From positions 1 to 38,388 of the forward strand of contig JADLAJ010000111.1 of NCBI GenBank assembly GCA_020848255.1: a stretch of 38,388 bases of DNA, written 5' to 3'. Numbering within the stretch: the first letter of the stretch is position 1; each line of letters starts with the position of its first letter. Origin of the DNA: Chitinophagales bacterium (lineage in GTDB: Bacteria > Bacteroidota > Bacteroidia > Chitinophagales > JADIYW01). The notes beneath the pieces are model-generated. The model searched no databases, was not told where the DNA came from, and saw only the letters and a program-made list of their open reading frames with translations. Both the position numbers and the translations under genes were made by a program. This document shows positions 1-7,289 of the stretch, one piece after another.

Positions 1-623
1 ATTATTTTTTCAATAGCAGCTTCATCCATTTCCAGATGAAATTGCAATCCCAATACGTTTTCTTTATACAAAAAAGCCTGATTTATACAGGCCTCAGATG
101 AAGCAAGCAATACAGCATTTTCCGGTAAATCAAAGGTTTCGCCGTGCCAGTGAAATACGGTTTGGTTATCGAATAATTCTGTAAAATTTGTAGCGAGATT
201 TCTCGCTGCGCTCGAAATGACGTTGTTTTGTTGAACAGATTGCTTCACTTCGTTCGCAATGACGGTTTGCTCAACAGGAAAAAATCCGATTTCTTTATGT
301 CTGTTTTTATACACTTTTGCGCCGAGTACATTGGCTATCAGTTGTGTGCCCAGACAAATACCAATCACTGTTTTATCTGCTTCAATTGCCTTCTTTATGA
401 ATTCTTTTTCTGCTTTCAGCCAATCAATTTCATCTTCATCATTCACACTCATAGGCCCGCCCATAATCACCAGACAATCAAAATCCTGTATCTCCGGTAA
501 TGCTTCATGATTATACAAATGTGTTGCCGTGTGCTGTACATTATGTTCATGTATCCAATCTTTTATCATGCCAATACTTTCAAAAGGCACATGCTGTAAA
601 TGATGTATTCTGAGATTTTGCAT
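1..623 (-). CDS. Class I glutamine amidotransferase (GMP-synthase-like), C-terminus beyond the window
   Basis: Reading the minus strand from the ATG at 621-623 gives an open frame of 207 codons running off the left edge. It carries the class I GATase signature GICLGTQ, with the Cys nucleophile near residue 90. FHWHGETF follows, and then LQFHLE, which supplies the His and Glu of the triad. It probably hydrolyses glutamine or gamma-glutamyl compounds in the cytoplasm as a stand-alone GATase; the acceptor cannot be told. Between the EIGFFPVE segment and the FHWHGE segment the protein has about 25 residues (VIANEVKQS...VISSAARNL) that are the translation of two repeat units (see repeat at 192-264). 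The frame stays open through them. Family members normally have a shorter loop here, so this is an in-frame repeat insertion into a surface loop. The call is firm; the substrate is not known. Confidence 0.85.
   Translation of the reverse strand, partial: MQNLRIHHLQHVPFESIGMIKDWIHEHNVQHTATHLYNHEALPEIQDFDCLVIMGGPMSVNDEDEIDWLKAEKEFIKKAIEADKTVIGICLGTQLIANVLGAKVYKNRHKEIGFFPVEQTVIANEVKQSVQQNNVISSAARNLATNFTELFDNQTVFHWHGETFDLPENAVLLASSEACINQAFLYKENVLGLQFHLEMDEAAIEKI
192..264. repeat. Two directly repeated palindromic repeat units inside the amidotransferase gene
   Basis: Two related units lie in the same orientation at about 192-222 and 234-264. Each ends in AATGACG and each has palindromic arms: AGCGAGA/TCTCGCT in the first and ATTGC/GCAAT in the second. 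They resemble the abundant short repeats in Bacteroidota and other genomes that, when translated, give peptides of the VIASEAKQS and ISSAARNL type. Here they are in frame on the minus strand and encode those peptides. Confidence 0.8.
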
Positions 624-661
624 TTCTTATAATTATGTAACTATCTTATCCAAGTTAATTG

Positions 662-669
662 TAATTTTG
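662..669 (+). promoter_or_regulatory. Putative Bacteroidota -7 element for the DUF4377/META gene
   Basis: TAATTTTG matches the TAnnTTTG -7 consensus of Bacteroidota sigma factor promoters and lies 46 bases before the ATG at 716. No convincing -33 TTG is seen at the expected distance, so confidence is limited. Confidence 0.4.
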
Positions 670-715
670 GTATGATATTTTCTGTATATCATTTATAATA
701 TTAAAATAACAAGCT

Positions 716-1777
716 ATGAAAAAATATTTGTTCCTGTTGTTGATGGCGGTCACTTGTTTTTCTTTTGCACAAAAAGGAAAACCCTCTGCCAGGAAATCAA
801 GTTCAAAGAAAACCGTTGCAATTACAAAATTGCCGAAAGATGTGCAGGTTTGGACAGTTGATGCGCAACGTGCAAAATGCGAAGGCGTCATGACCATGCA
901 ATGTTTATTAGTAAAAAAGCCGGGCGACAAAGATTTCAATCTATTTTACGATACTATTGATGGTTTTGATTATCAGGAAGGATTTGTGTATACTATTTGG
1001 GTTAACATGGGCGCATTTACACCACAGACTCCTGCTGATGGTTCGTCAATCAAATATAAATTAGTTAAAGTAGTTTCAAAAAAACCAATTGCAGGCTATT
1101 CCAATACAACAACTATTGACAATAAAAAACCATTAAGAGGTATGAATGTCAATCAAACAAAAACCTTGGTTGTAAACGAAGAAGAAGGAAAATGTGAAGG
1201 CAATCCGGATGCGAAATGTTTATTAATAAAAGAAGAAGGTCAAAAAGAGTTTGAGATTTTTTATCAGAGCATTGAAGGTTTCGTTTTTGAAGAAGGCTAT
1301 CGTCAAACTATTTCGGTGAGCGAACGATATGTAGCTAATCCGATGGTAAAACAAACGGAACCAATTTACACTTTAGTTAAGGTATTGAAGAAAGAACTCA
1401 TCTTCGAACCCAAAAAATCAGTTGTTACTGAGACACCCAAAACACCTCTGGACAAAAAATGGGTTTTACTGAAAATGCAGGAAAGTGATACAACCAGTTT
1501 TGTAATTGATGACAACAGTGTTTGGATACAATTTAACAGTACTGAAAACAAACTGAATGGTAAAGCACCCTGCAATTCTTATTTTGGTGGGTTTAATTCA
1601 GATTTGGTCTCTTCCTTTCAGGCAATGGCGGTGGCAAGCACCAGAATGTATTGTGAGGCAAATATGAAGTATGAGGAGTTGTATTTTACGCTTTTACAGA
1701 ACGCTGACAGGTTTGAGATTAAAGAAGGGAAACTTATCTTATACAAGGGAAAAAGATTGCTGCTGATTTTTGAATAA
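716..1777 (+). CDS. Secreted protein with two DUF4377 domains and a C-terminal META (HslJ-like) domain
   Basis: The 353-residue product starts with a Sec signal peptide (MKKYLFLLLMAVTCFSFAQ), probably cleaved after FAQ and without a lipobox Cys. Residues about 40-120 and 145-225 are two copies of the same domain. Each has a C-EG-x-C-L(L/I)-K pattern, an F(D/V)-x-EG core and a closing YxLVKV strand, which fits DUF4377. Residues about 245-353 form a META domain (KWVLLKM... CNSYFGGF... MYCE... LILYKGKRLLLIFE). META domains occur in HslJ and in heat-shock or novobiocin-resistance proteins of the envelope. It probably acts in the periplasm or at the outer membrane in stress tolerance; no enzymatic residues are recognisable. 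It is followed 35 bases later by tspO on the same strand. The two DUF4377 copies have clearly diverged, so the duplication is old. Confidence 0.8.
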   Translation: MKKYLFLLLMAVTCFSFAQKGKPSARKSSSKKTVAITKLPKDVQVWTVDAQRAKCEGVMTMQCLLVKKPGDKDFNLFYDTIDGFDYQEGFVYTIWVNMGAFTPQTPADGSSIKYKLVKVVSKKPIAGYSNTTTIDNKKPLRGMNVNQTKTLVVNEEEGKCEGNPDAKCLLIKEEGQKEFEIFYQSIEGFVFEEGYRQTISVSERYVANPMVKQTEPIYTLVKVLKKELIFEPKKSVVTETPKTPLDKKWVLLKMQESDTTSFVIDDNSVWIQFNSTENKLNGKAPCNSYFGGFNSDLVSSFQAMAVASTRMYCEANMKYEELYFTLLQNADRFEIKEGKLILYKGKRLLLIFE

Positions 1778-1812
1778 TTGAACAAAGCTGCTATTGTTTT
1801 GTTTAAGTAAAT

Positions 1813-2283
1813 ATGAATTCATTTATAAAATTATTCATCAGTATTTTTATTTGCATGGCGGTCGGCGGAATTTCCGGCTATTTAACGGCCAGTGAAATAC
1901 CAGATTGGTATATGTCCTTGAATAAACCGGGCTTTAATCCTCCAAACTGGATTTTTGCTCCCGTTTGGACAACGCTCTACATTTTGATGGGGATTTCCTT
2001 TTGGCTGGTGTGGAAGAGCGGCACTGAAGAGGCTATAAAAAACAGAGCAATGTTGTTTTTCATGGTTCAATTAATTTTAAATTTTTTCTGGTCGATTATC
2101 TTTTTTAACTTCCACCAATTAGGTTTCGCCATGGCAGAAATTGTGCTGCTCTGGATTTTTATTCTATTTTCCATCATTTCTTTTTATCCAATTTCAAAAG
2201 CAGCTTCTTACTTACTGATACCTTATATCTGCTGGGTAAGTTTTGCGAGTATCCTGAATTTTGCCGTCTGGAGACTTAATTAA
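1813..2283 (+). CDS. tspO: TspO/MBR family tryptophan-rich membrane protein
   Basis: The 156-residue product has the usual length for TspO and five hydrophobic segments. The first loop carries the family hallmark WYxxLNKPxFNPPNWIFxPVWTTLY, and further Trp residues lie in later segments (NFFWS, ICWVSF, AVWRLN). TspO proteins bind porphyrins and related tetrapyrroles in the membrane and, in bacteria, are linked to oxygen and stress signalling. The gene follows the META-domain gene at 35 bases and could be co-transcribed with it. The start at 1813 is the only ATG giving the complete first membrane segment. The family call is secure; the ligand in this organism is unknown. Confidence 0.92.
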   Translation: MNSFIKLFISIFICMAVGGISGYLTASEIPDWYMSLNKPGFNPPNWIFAPVWTTLYILMGISFWLVWKSGTEEAIKNRAMLFFMVQLILNFFWSIIFFNFHQLGFAMAEIVLLWIFILFSIISFYPISKAASYLLIPYICWVSFASILNFAVWRLN

Positions 2284-2349
2284 GTTTTTTGAAATACAAC
2301 TTAAGTAAAATTTATTTCGGTATAGCAACATAGTTGTTATCTTTACAAC

Positions 2350-2967
2350 ATGTCGCTGATTTACGCCATAGATATTGCTGGTACATTTGTGTTCACCATT
2401 TCGGGGGCGTTAGCTGCCAGCGACAAAAAACATCACCACGATATTTTCAGTGTTTTCTTTACCGGTTTCATTACCGCTATTGGCGGCGGCACCATCCGGG
2501 ATGTTACATTAGGCGCTTATCCTGTTGCCTGGATCAGCGATATCAATTATTTACTCGCTGTTTTTGCAGGTGTCTTTTTCACGCTTATTTTCAGAAGATA
2601 TATTATTCGTTTGTCTCGCACGCTTAGTTTATTCGACACGATTGGCATGGCTATTTACGTGGTGTTAGGTGTTCAAAAAAGCATCGCATTTGAAGTTAAT
2701 TTGCTCGCTGCTGTCATACTCGGCATGATTTCCGGCATTTTCGGCGGTGTCATTCGCGATACGTTGTTAAATGAAATTCCGTTGATTTTCAGAAAAGAAA
2801 TGTATGCAACGCCATGTTTATTGGGTTCGGCATTATTTGTAGTGCTGCATTTATTACACGTGGAAGAACAGTTGAATTTTATACTTTCCGTATTATTTAT
2901 TTTTGCCTTTCGCTTATTAGCCACAAAATACAGCTGGAGTTTACCCAGATTGAATTTTAGAGAATAA
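2350..2967 (+). CDS. TRIC-type / UPF0126 membrane protein (trimeric cation channel family)
   Basis: The 205-residue polytopic protein is built from two homologous halves. Each half carries the family glycine motif followed by an RD pair: AIGGGTIRDVTLG around residue 45 and GIFGGVIRDTLLNEIP around residue 130. About seven membrane segments are visible. The family includes YicG/YadS and the prokaryotic TRIC channels, which conduct monovalent cations as trimers; other members have been proposed as amino-acid transporters, so the substrate is uncertain. A near-consensus -7 element (TATCTTTA, 2339-2346) lies directly before the ATG, which would give an almost leaderless transcript. The gene converges on the radical SAM gene with one base between the stop codons, leaving no room for a hairpin terminator. 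Confidence 0.88.
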   Translation: MSLIYAIDIAGTFVFTISGALAASDKKHHHDIFSVFFTGFITAIGGGTIRDVTLGAYPVAWISDINYLLAVFAGVFFTLIFRRYIIRLSRTLSLFDTIGMAIYVVLGVQKSIAFEVNLLAAVILGMISGIFGGVIRDTLLNEIPLIFRKEMYATPCLLGSALFVVLHLLHVEEQLNFILSVLFIFAFRLLATKYSWSLPRLNFRE

Positions 2968-2968
2968 T

Positions 2969-4027
2969 CTAAAACAACGACATCTGCCCGTTTACTTTCG
3001 GATCAAAAATATCACAGTTCATTTTCGGGAATTTATTATTGAGAGAAAACTTGTTTCTTGCCAGTTGTACTTGTTGCCGGATAGATTCTGCAAAAGCACC
3101 TTCCCCGCGCATCCGCCTACCCGTTTTCTGATCCTGAATACTGCCTCCATGTATCGAAGCCACCTGATGCAGCACCTTGTCTTTTCGCAGTGGAAATGCT
3201 TCCTCCAACCAATTGGTAAACACTTGTTCCACTTCGCCGGGCAATCTTAAAATCGTGTAATTGATATTCAATGCACCGTGCTCAGCTGCAGCCTTTGCAA
3301 TATTAAAAATCTCCGTATCATTTAAGCCCGGAATAATCGGTGCAATATTCACCATCACCGGAATGCCTGCTTTTGTTAGTGCCTCCACGGTTTCTAAACG
3401 TTTCTGTGCGGTGGAAGTGCGTGGTTCCATCTTGCGTCGCAACTCCTCGTTTAAAGTGGTGATACTAATCACCGCGCTAACCAGATTCAATGCTGCCAGT
3501 TCCTGCAGGATGTCAATATCGCGTTGTATTAAGCTGTTTTTAGTTATGATGCCCACCGGATGTTTGTGTTCCAGTAGAATTTGCAATAATTGCCGTGAAA
3601 TTTCCAGTTTCTTTTCAATGGGTTGATAGCAATCTGTGTTGCCTGAAAGCATTATCGGGCTGACCTTCCATGTTTTTTTTGAAATGGTTTTGCGCAATAA
3701 TTCCGGTGCATTTTTCTTAACCAGAATGACGCGTTCAAAATCAAGACCTGCGTTATAACCCCAGTAAGGGTGGGTGTTTCGGGCGTAACAATAAGAACAG
3801 CCGTGTTCACACCCTTCATACGGATTCATGGAATAATCCATCGGAATATCCGCACTTTTTACAGGATTAACGATTGTTTTTGGAAAGACTTCAATGTATT
3901 TTGTCTGAATGATTTTTGCACCCTCCTCTTCCAAAAACTCTTTATCATCGTAATTCAATTTTGAATAACGATTGGTGAGATTGCTTTGCGCTCCCCTGCC
4001 TTTTTGCGGAAGTGATTTGGTGTTCAT
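2969..4027 (-). CDS. PA0069-family radical SAM protein (SplB-like)
   Basis: The start is set at the ATG at 4027, giving MNTKSLPQKGRGAQSN and a 352-residue protein. An upstream ATG at 4093 would add 22 residues encoded partly by a CACAGAG-type intergenic repeat, so it is not used. The radical SAM cluster is NPYEGCEHGCSYCYAR with Cys near residues 73, 77 and 80 (Cx3Cx2C), and the TIM-barrel continues through LSGNTDCYQP and GIITKNSLIQRD. The N-terminal GRGA motif and the C-terminal GEGAFAESI segment are typical of the PA0069 family, related to spore photoproduct lyase (SplB) and often annotated as a Rv2578c-like radical SAM protein. The reaction is unknown. The protein is cytoplasmic. The neighbours do not suggest a partner. 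Confidence 0.88.
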   Translation of the reverse strand: MNTKSLPQKGRGAQSNLTNRYSKLNYDDKEFLEEEGAKIIQTKYIEVFPKTIVNPVKSADIPMDYSMNPYEGCEHGCSYCYARNTHPYWGYNAGLDFERVILVKKNAPELLRKTISKKTWKVSPIMLSGNTDCYQPIEKKLEISRQLLQILLEHKHPVGIITKNSLIQRDIDILQELAALNLVSAVISITTLNEELRRKMEPRTSTAQKRLETVEALTKAGIPVMVNIAPIIPGLNDTEIFNIAKAAAEHGALNINYTILRLPGEVEQVFTNWLEEAFPLRKDKVLHQVASIHGGSIQDQKTGRRMRGEGAFAESIRQQVQLARNKFSLNNKFPKMNCDIFDPKVNGQMSLF

Positions 4028-4051
4028 GCAATAGTTAAGGTAGAAAAATAT

Positions 4052-4081
4052 CACTGAGTCGCACAGAGAATGCCGCAGAGA
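4052..4081. repeat. CACAGAG-type intergenic repeat
   Basis: The stretch CACTGAGTCGCACAGAG, continued by GCCGCAGAG, is a string of CACAGAG-like heptamers. It is related to the longer copy at 31408-31472, where the same words appear in both orientations. It lies upstream of the chosen start of the radical SAM gene. Confidence 0.5.
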
Positions 4082-4129
4082 ATTTATAAACATTACACCT
4101 TATGTAATATTACATGCAAATTTATGAGA

Positions 4130-4170
4130 ATCCAATAATCTTAAAATCCTGTTAATCAAGATTCAGACAA
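4130..4170. repeat. Possible dispersed intergenic repeat (AATCCTGTTAATC / AAGATTCAGAC type)
   Basis: The region contains AAAATCCTGTTAATCAAGATTCAGACAA, written here as AAAATCCTGTTAATC plus AAGATTCAGACAA. It resembles a repeat I recall from Bacteroidota intergenic regions. A shorter related string (TCTGTTAATCCTTGATTT) is seen near 37512-37530. Within this window the evidence is only partial similarity between these two places. Confidence 0.35.
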
Positions 4171-4174
4171 GATA

Positions 4175-5131
4175 CTATACCAGTTCTTTACAAATTCTGG
4201 AGATAGTTTTTACGTCGCCCATCGTGTAGTAATGCAGACAAGGGACGCCAAAATTTACCAGTTCTTTGCTTTGGTTAATGCACCACTCAATGCCTAGTTC
4301 TTTTACTTCAGCATCGTCTTTGCATTTTTTGGCTTCTTTCACCAACTCTTCCGGCAAATTAATAAAGAATGCCGATGGAATACTATTGAGTTGTCCGAGT
4401 TTGGTAATAGGTTTAATTCCCGGAATAATTGGAACATTTATACCAATATTCTTACAATCCTCCACAAATTTGAAATAAGCTTTGTTATCAAAAAACATTT
4501 GCGTTACGATGTAATCGCCACCAGCGTCAATCTTTTCTTTCAAATACATTAAATCTTGCTCATAGTTGGCTGCTTCAAAATGTTTTTCAGGATAACCGGC
4601 CACACCGATGCAGAAGTCCGTTTTTACCGGATTGATTAAATCATTGTCCAGATATTTTCCGCAGTTCATATCGTTTATCTGCTGCACCAAATCTAGCGCA
4701 AAAGGATGTCCATCCGGCTCCGGCACAAATTTCTTTTCCAGTTTTCTCGCATCACCACGCAAGGCTAAAATATTCTGAATACCTAAGAAACCTAAGTCAA
4801 TCAAAGAATTCTCTGTTTCTTCCTTGCTAAAACCACCACATAAAAAATGCGGAACAGCTTCTACATTATATCTGTATTTGATGGCAGCGCAAATTCCTAC
4901 TGTACCCGGGCGTTTACGAACAGCTACTTTTTCAAAATATCCTTCTGCCGTTTGTTTGTATTCAAACTCTTCTCTGTGATAGGTTACATCTATAAATGGT
5001 GGCTGAAATTCCATCAACGGGTCCAGTACTTTAGTAATGGAATCTATGCTTTTACCCTTTAGAGGCGGTAATATTTCAAAAGAAACAAGCGTTTTTTCTT
5101 TATTGTTTGCTAATATGTCGGTTACTTTCAT
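4175..5131 (-). CDS. metF: 5,10-methylenetetrahydrofolate reductase MetF
   Basis: The 318-residue product has the full length of bacterial MetF. It opens with SFEILPPLKGKS, containing the conserved catalytic Glu of the SFEFFPP-type motif, followed by FIDVTYH. LALRGD and the FAD-binding-barrel segments QMFFDN and PIIPGIKPI follow. It reduces 5,10-methylene-THF to 5-methyl-THF using reduced FAD, in the cytoplasm. 5-Methyl-THF is the methyl donor for MetH, encoded 1.1 kb away on the opposite strand (6275-9989). The two are divergent with a lipoprotein gene between them, so they are not one operon. I see no S-box in front of metF. The start MKVTDILANN at 5131 is the natural one. Confidence 0.95.
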   Translation of the reverse strand: MKVTDILANNKEKTLVSFEILPPLKGKSIDSITKVLDPLMEFQPPFIDVTYHREEFEYKQTAEGYFEKVAVRKRPGTVGICAAIKYRYNVEAVPHFLCGGFSKEETENSLIDLGFLGIQNILALRGDARKLEKKFVPEPDGHPFALDLVQQINDMNCGKYLDNDLINPVKTDFCIGVAGYPEKHFEAANYEQDLMYLKEKIDAGGDYIVTQMFFDNKAYFKFVEDCKNIGINVPIIPGIKPITKLGQLNSIPSAFFINLPEELVKEAKKCKDDAEVKELGIEWCINQSKELVNFGVPCLHYYTMGDVKTISRICKELV

Positions 5132-5359
5132 CTTTGTCTTTTATTTTTTCAATGGTGCAGATGGAATATTCATATAACCTTAAAAAAACTGCTGAAGGTT
5201 ATTCTAATGAATATTTCATTGTATTTTTTAGAATGGACAACGAAAATAGTAAATACAACAGTAATATCATAAAAAATCCCGAATACTCATTGAAAATGCC
5301 CTCATGATAAATATCATGTACGAACTGGGTTATTCTGTTTAATCTTACAATAATAAAAA

Positions 5360-5950
5360 ATGAAAATTATGAAAAAATTAACGTTATTATTTGTTGTTAC
5401 ACTTGGGCTTTTAGTAGGTTGCAATACAGATTCTATGACGAGCACTTCAACAGAAATGCCTGTTGCCGCACTTATGAGCGACAATACACTTAGTGATATT
5501 ACACTAAACGATACTACAATAAATAGCTCTTATTATGAGTTTGGCTATGAATTTAATGTAACAAAAAATGGAAAGATTACTCAATTAGGCACTCATATAC
5601 CTGATGCTAGCACTGTTAGAGTTACCGTATGGGATTTAAGTGATACTTCAGTAATTGCCCAAGCCTCTATTTCAGCTTTAGCACATACCGCTAAATATGT
5701 AACACTTGCGACACCTGTTTCGCTAATTGTAGGAAAAAAATATGCGGTAACCATCTTATCAAATGATTGGTACTATCGTCACAGACCAGGATTTATAGAT
5801 TATGTATATCCAATTACTAAAGGAAATATTACGTTTACCAAATATGGATACAGGAGTGCTAGCTCATTAGACCCAGCAATTTATCCAATATCCTTCAATA
5901 CTGCTGATATAAATGGTATTGGTGATTTTACGTTTGAAACAGTCAACTAA
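5360..5950 (+). CDS. Small lipoprotein with a DUF4082-like beta-sandwich
   Basis: The 196-residue product begins MKIMKKLTLLFVVTLGLLVGC. The lipobox LLVGC predicts lipidation at Cys21 (or Cys18 if the ATG at 5369 is used). A Thr/Ser-rich linker follows. From about residue 58 the pattern YEFGYEF-nvtknGkitqLG, VTVWD, then VSLIVGKKYAVTI resembles the DUF4082 beta-sandwich found in carbohydrate-associated surface proteins. The resemblance is by eye and not decisive. No catalytic residues are evident. The gene sits alone between metF and the metH riboswitch and ends in its own hairpin terminator. The likely location is the periplasmic side or surface of the outer membrane. Confidence 0.65.
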   Translation: MKIMKKLTLLFVVTLGLLVGCNTDSMTSTSTEMPVAALMSDNTLSDITLNDTTINSSYYEFGYEFNVTKNGKITQLGTHIPDASTVRVTVWDLSDTSVIAQASISALAHTAKYVTLATPVSLIVGKKYAVTILSNDWYYRHRPGFIDYVYPITKGNITFTKYGYRSASSLDPAIYPISFNTADINGIGDFTFETVN

Positions 5951-5977
5951 TTTATCGACAACGTTTTAAAAAATTAT

Positions 5978-6010
5978 AAAAAGCCCTAAGTTAAACTTTG
6001 GGCTTTTTTT
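5978..6010 (+). terminator. Rho-independent terminator after the lipoprotein gene
   Basis: AAAGCCC pairs with GGGCTTT; after one mismatch the stem continues as AAG/CTT with a small AT loop and is followed by a run of T. It lies 28 bases after the stop codon at 5950 and insulates the metH promoter. Confidence 0.85.
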
Positions 6011-6025
6011 ATTGTCCTATGGCAA

Positions 6026-6056
6026 TTGTAAATCTGAATTCCAGTTTGTATCTTTG
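6026..6056 (+). promoter_or_regulatory. Putative promoter of the SAM riboswitch-metH transcript
   Basis: TATCTTTG (6049-6056) is a full match to the TAnnTTTG -7 element. A TTG at 6026-6028 lies 20 bases upstream, matching the -33 element spacing of Bacteroidota promoters. Transcription would begin near 6060-6063, about 20 bases before the 5' strand of the riboswitch P1 helix. Confidence 0.65.
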
Positions 6057-6082
6057 TAACATCATTTTGTTCTTTTATAATA

Positions 6083-6197
6083 ACTTATTTTGAAAGGCGG
6101 AGGGAATAGGCCCTGTGAAACCTTAGCAACCCTAAACGGTCAATCGTTTGGAAGGTGCTAAATCCTATCCAAATACGATTGTTTGGAAAAGATAAGT
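6083..6197 (+). promoter_or_regulatory. SAM-I (S-box) riboswitch
   Basis: The conserved S-box core is present: GGAGGGAATAGGCCC, then TGTGAAACCTTAGCAACC, then AAGGTGCTAAATCC. P1 is ACTTAT (6083-6088) with ATAAGT (6192-6197). P3 is CTAAACG with CGTTTGG, and P4 is TCCAAA with TTTGGA. It binds S-adenosylmethionine and should lower metH expression when SAM is plentiful. No terminator-like hairpin with a T-run follows. Instead ACCTC at 6215-6219 can pair with GAGGT of the metH ribosome binding site (6266-6270), which suggests control of translation initiation. Confidence 0.93.
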
Positions 6198-6264
6198 CGA
6201 GTTAAATCTCTACCACCTCAAAGTAAGTTAATAATAACAGAACGGATTTTTCATCAGAAAAAAC

Positions 6265-6270
6265 GGAGGT
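6265..6270 (+). promoter_or_regulatory. Strong Shine-Dalgarno of metH, probable target of riboswitch control
   Basis: GGAGGT lies four bases before the ATG at 6275. Such a site is unusual in this window, where other genes lack one. An upstream ACCTC (6215-6219) is complementary to it, and the overlapping CACCT (6214-6218) is also complementary to AGGTG (6153-6157) in the riboswitch core. The alternative pairings give a plausible switch. Confidence 0.6.
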
Positions 6271-6274
6271 TTAT

Positions 6275-7285
6275 ATGAGTGACTTACTTTATAAAATTGC
6301 ACAGGAACGCATCCTTATTCTAGACGGTGCAATGGGCACCATGATCCAGCGCTACAAACTGGAAGAAGAAGACTACCGCGGTGACAGATGGATAAATCAT
6401 TCACATCCATTAAAAGGAAATAACGATTTATTATCTATTACACGTCCGGAAATCATCAAAGAAATTCATCGTCAGTATTTTGAAGCAGGTGCAGATATTG
6501 TGGAAACCAACACCTTCAGCGGAACAACCATTGCACAAGCGGATTACCACCTTGAGGATGCTGTTTACGACATAAACTTTCAAAGCGCAAAAATAGCCAG
6601 AGAAGTGGCAGATGAAATGACAGCAAAAGAACCGCATAAACCGCGTTTTGTAGCGGGTGCTATGGGGCCAACTAACCGAACCTGTTCCATTTCTCCGGAT
6701 GTAAACGACCCGGGTTACCGTGCCGTTACCTTTGACCAACTGGTAGCCGCTTATTACGACCAGGCTAAAGCTTTGATTGAAGGTGGATCCGATTTATTAT
6801 TAATTGAAACCATTTTTGATACCCTGAATGCAAAAGCTGCTTTGTTTGCGGTACAGTCTTTATTTGAAGATATCGGCAGAGAGTATCCTGTTTCCATTTC
6901 TGGTACCATCACAGATGCCAGCGGCAGAACCTTAAGCGGACAAACCACGGAAGCCTTTTTAATTTCCCTGTCACACGTTCCCTTGTTTTCTATCGGCTTA
7001 AACTGTGCCTTGGGGGCAAAAGAATTGCGACCATATTTACAGATTCTGGCAAAAGAAGCACCTTTTTTTGTAAGTGCTTATCCAAACGCAGGATTGCCTA
7101 ATGAGTTTGGCGCTTATGACGAAACACCGGACATGATGGGTCAGCAAATTCGTGAGTTCTTGGAACTGGGATTAGTGAATATTTTAGGCGGATGCTGCGG
7201 TACCACACCTCCCCATATTAAACGCATTGCAGAAATAGCAAAAGAATACAAACCGAGAAAAATTGAAGAAAGCGTAATTGCATAA
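6275..7285 (+). CDS. metH: Methionine synthase, homocysteine-binding subunit (MetH N-terminal module)
   Basis: The 336-residue protein is the Zn-dependent homocysteine S-methyltransferase barrel corresponding to the first roughly 350 residues of one-piece MetH. It shows [10 protein letters not shown] at the N-terminus and the three Zn-binding Cys: GLNCALG (Cys244) and [10 protein letters not shown] (Cys307 and Cys308). These are almost the same positions as in the E. coli enzyme. It activates homocysteine for methylation from cob(III)alamin held by the partner protein encoded immediately downstream. Expression is expected to be under the S-box at 6083-6197. The stop at 7283-7285 is four bases before the next ATG, indicating translational coupling. 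The break falls exactly in the linker between modules, so this is a true gene split, not a frameshift. Confidence 0.95.
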   Translation: MSDLLYKIAQERILILDGAMGTMIQRYKLEEEDYRGDRWINHSHPLKGNNDLLSITRPEIIKEIHRQYFEAGADIVETNTFSGTTIAQADYHLEDAVYDINFQSAKIAREVADEMTAKEPHKPRFVAGAMGPTNRTCSISPDVNDPGYRAVTFDQLVAAYYDQAKALIEGGSDLLLIETIFDTLNAKAALFAVQSLFEDIGREYPVSISGTITDASGRTLSGQTTEAFLISLSHVPLFSIGLNCALGAKELRPYLQILAKEAPFFVSAYPNAGLPNEFGAYDETPDMMGQQIREFLELGLVNILGGCCGTTPPHIKRIAEIAKEYKPRKIEESVIA

Positions 7286-7289
7286 TAGA

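Noticed and set aside
228-510. Plus-strand open frames at the left end
   Set aside because: They lie opposite the amidotransferase gene, whose catalytic motifs are clear on the minus strand.
4028-4093. Longer start of the radical SAM gene
   Set aside because: The added 22 residues come partly from an intergenic repeat and have no family counterpart; the ATG at 4027 gives the conserved N-terminus.
5107-5307. Short open frame between metF and the lipoprotein gene
   Set aside because: It overlaps the metF start region on the opposite strand, has no recognisable domain and looks like chance AT-rich coding. The 228-base gap holds no other signal I can support.
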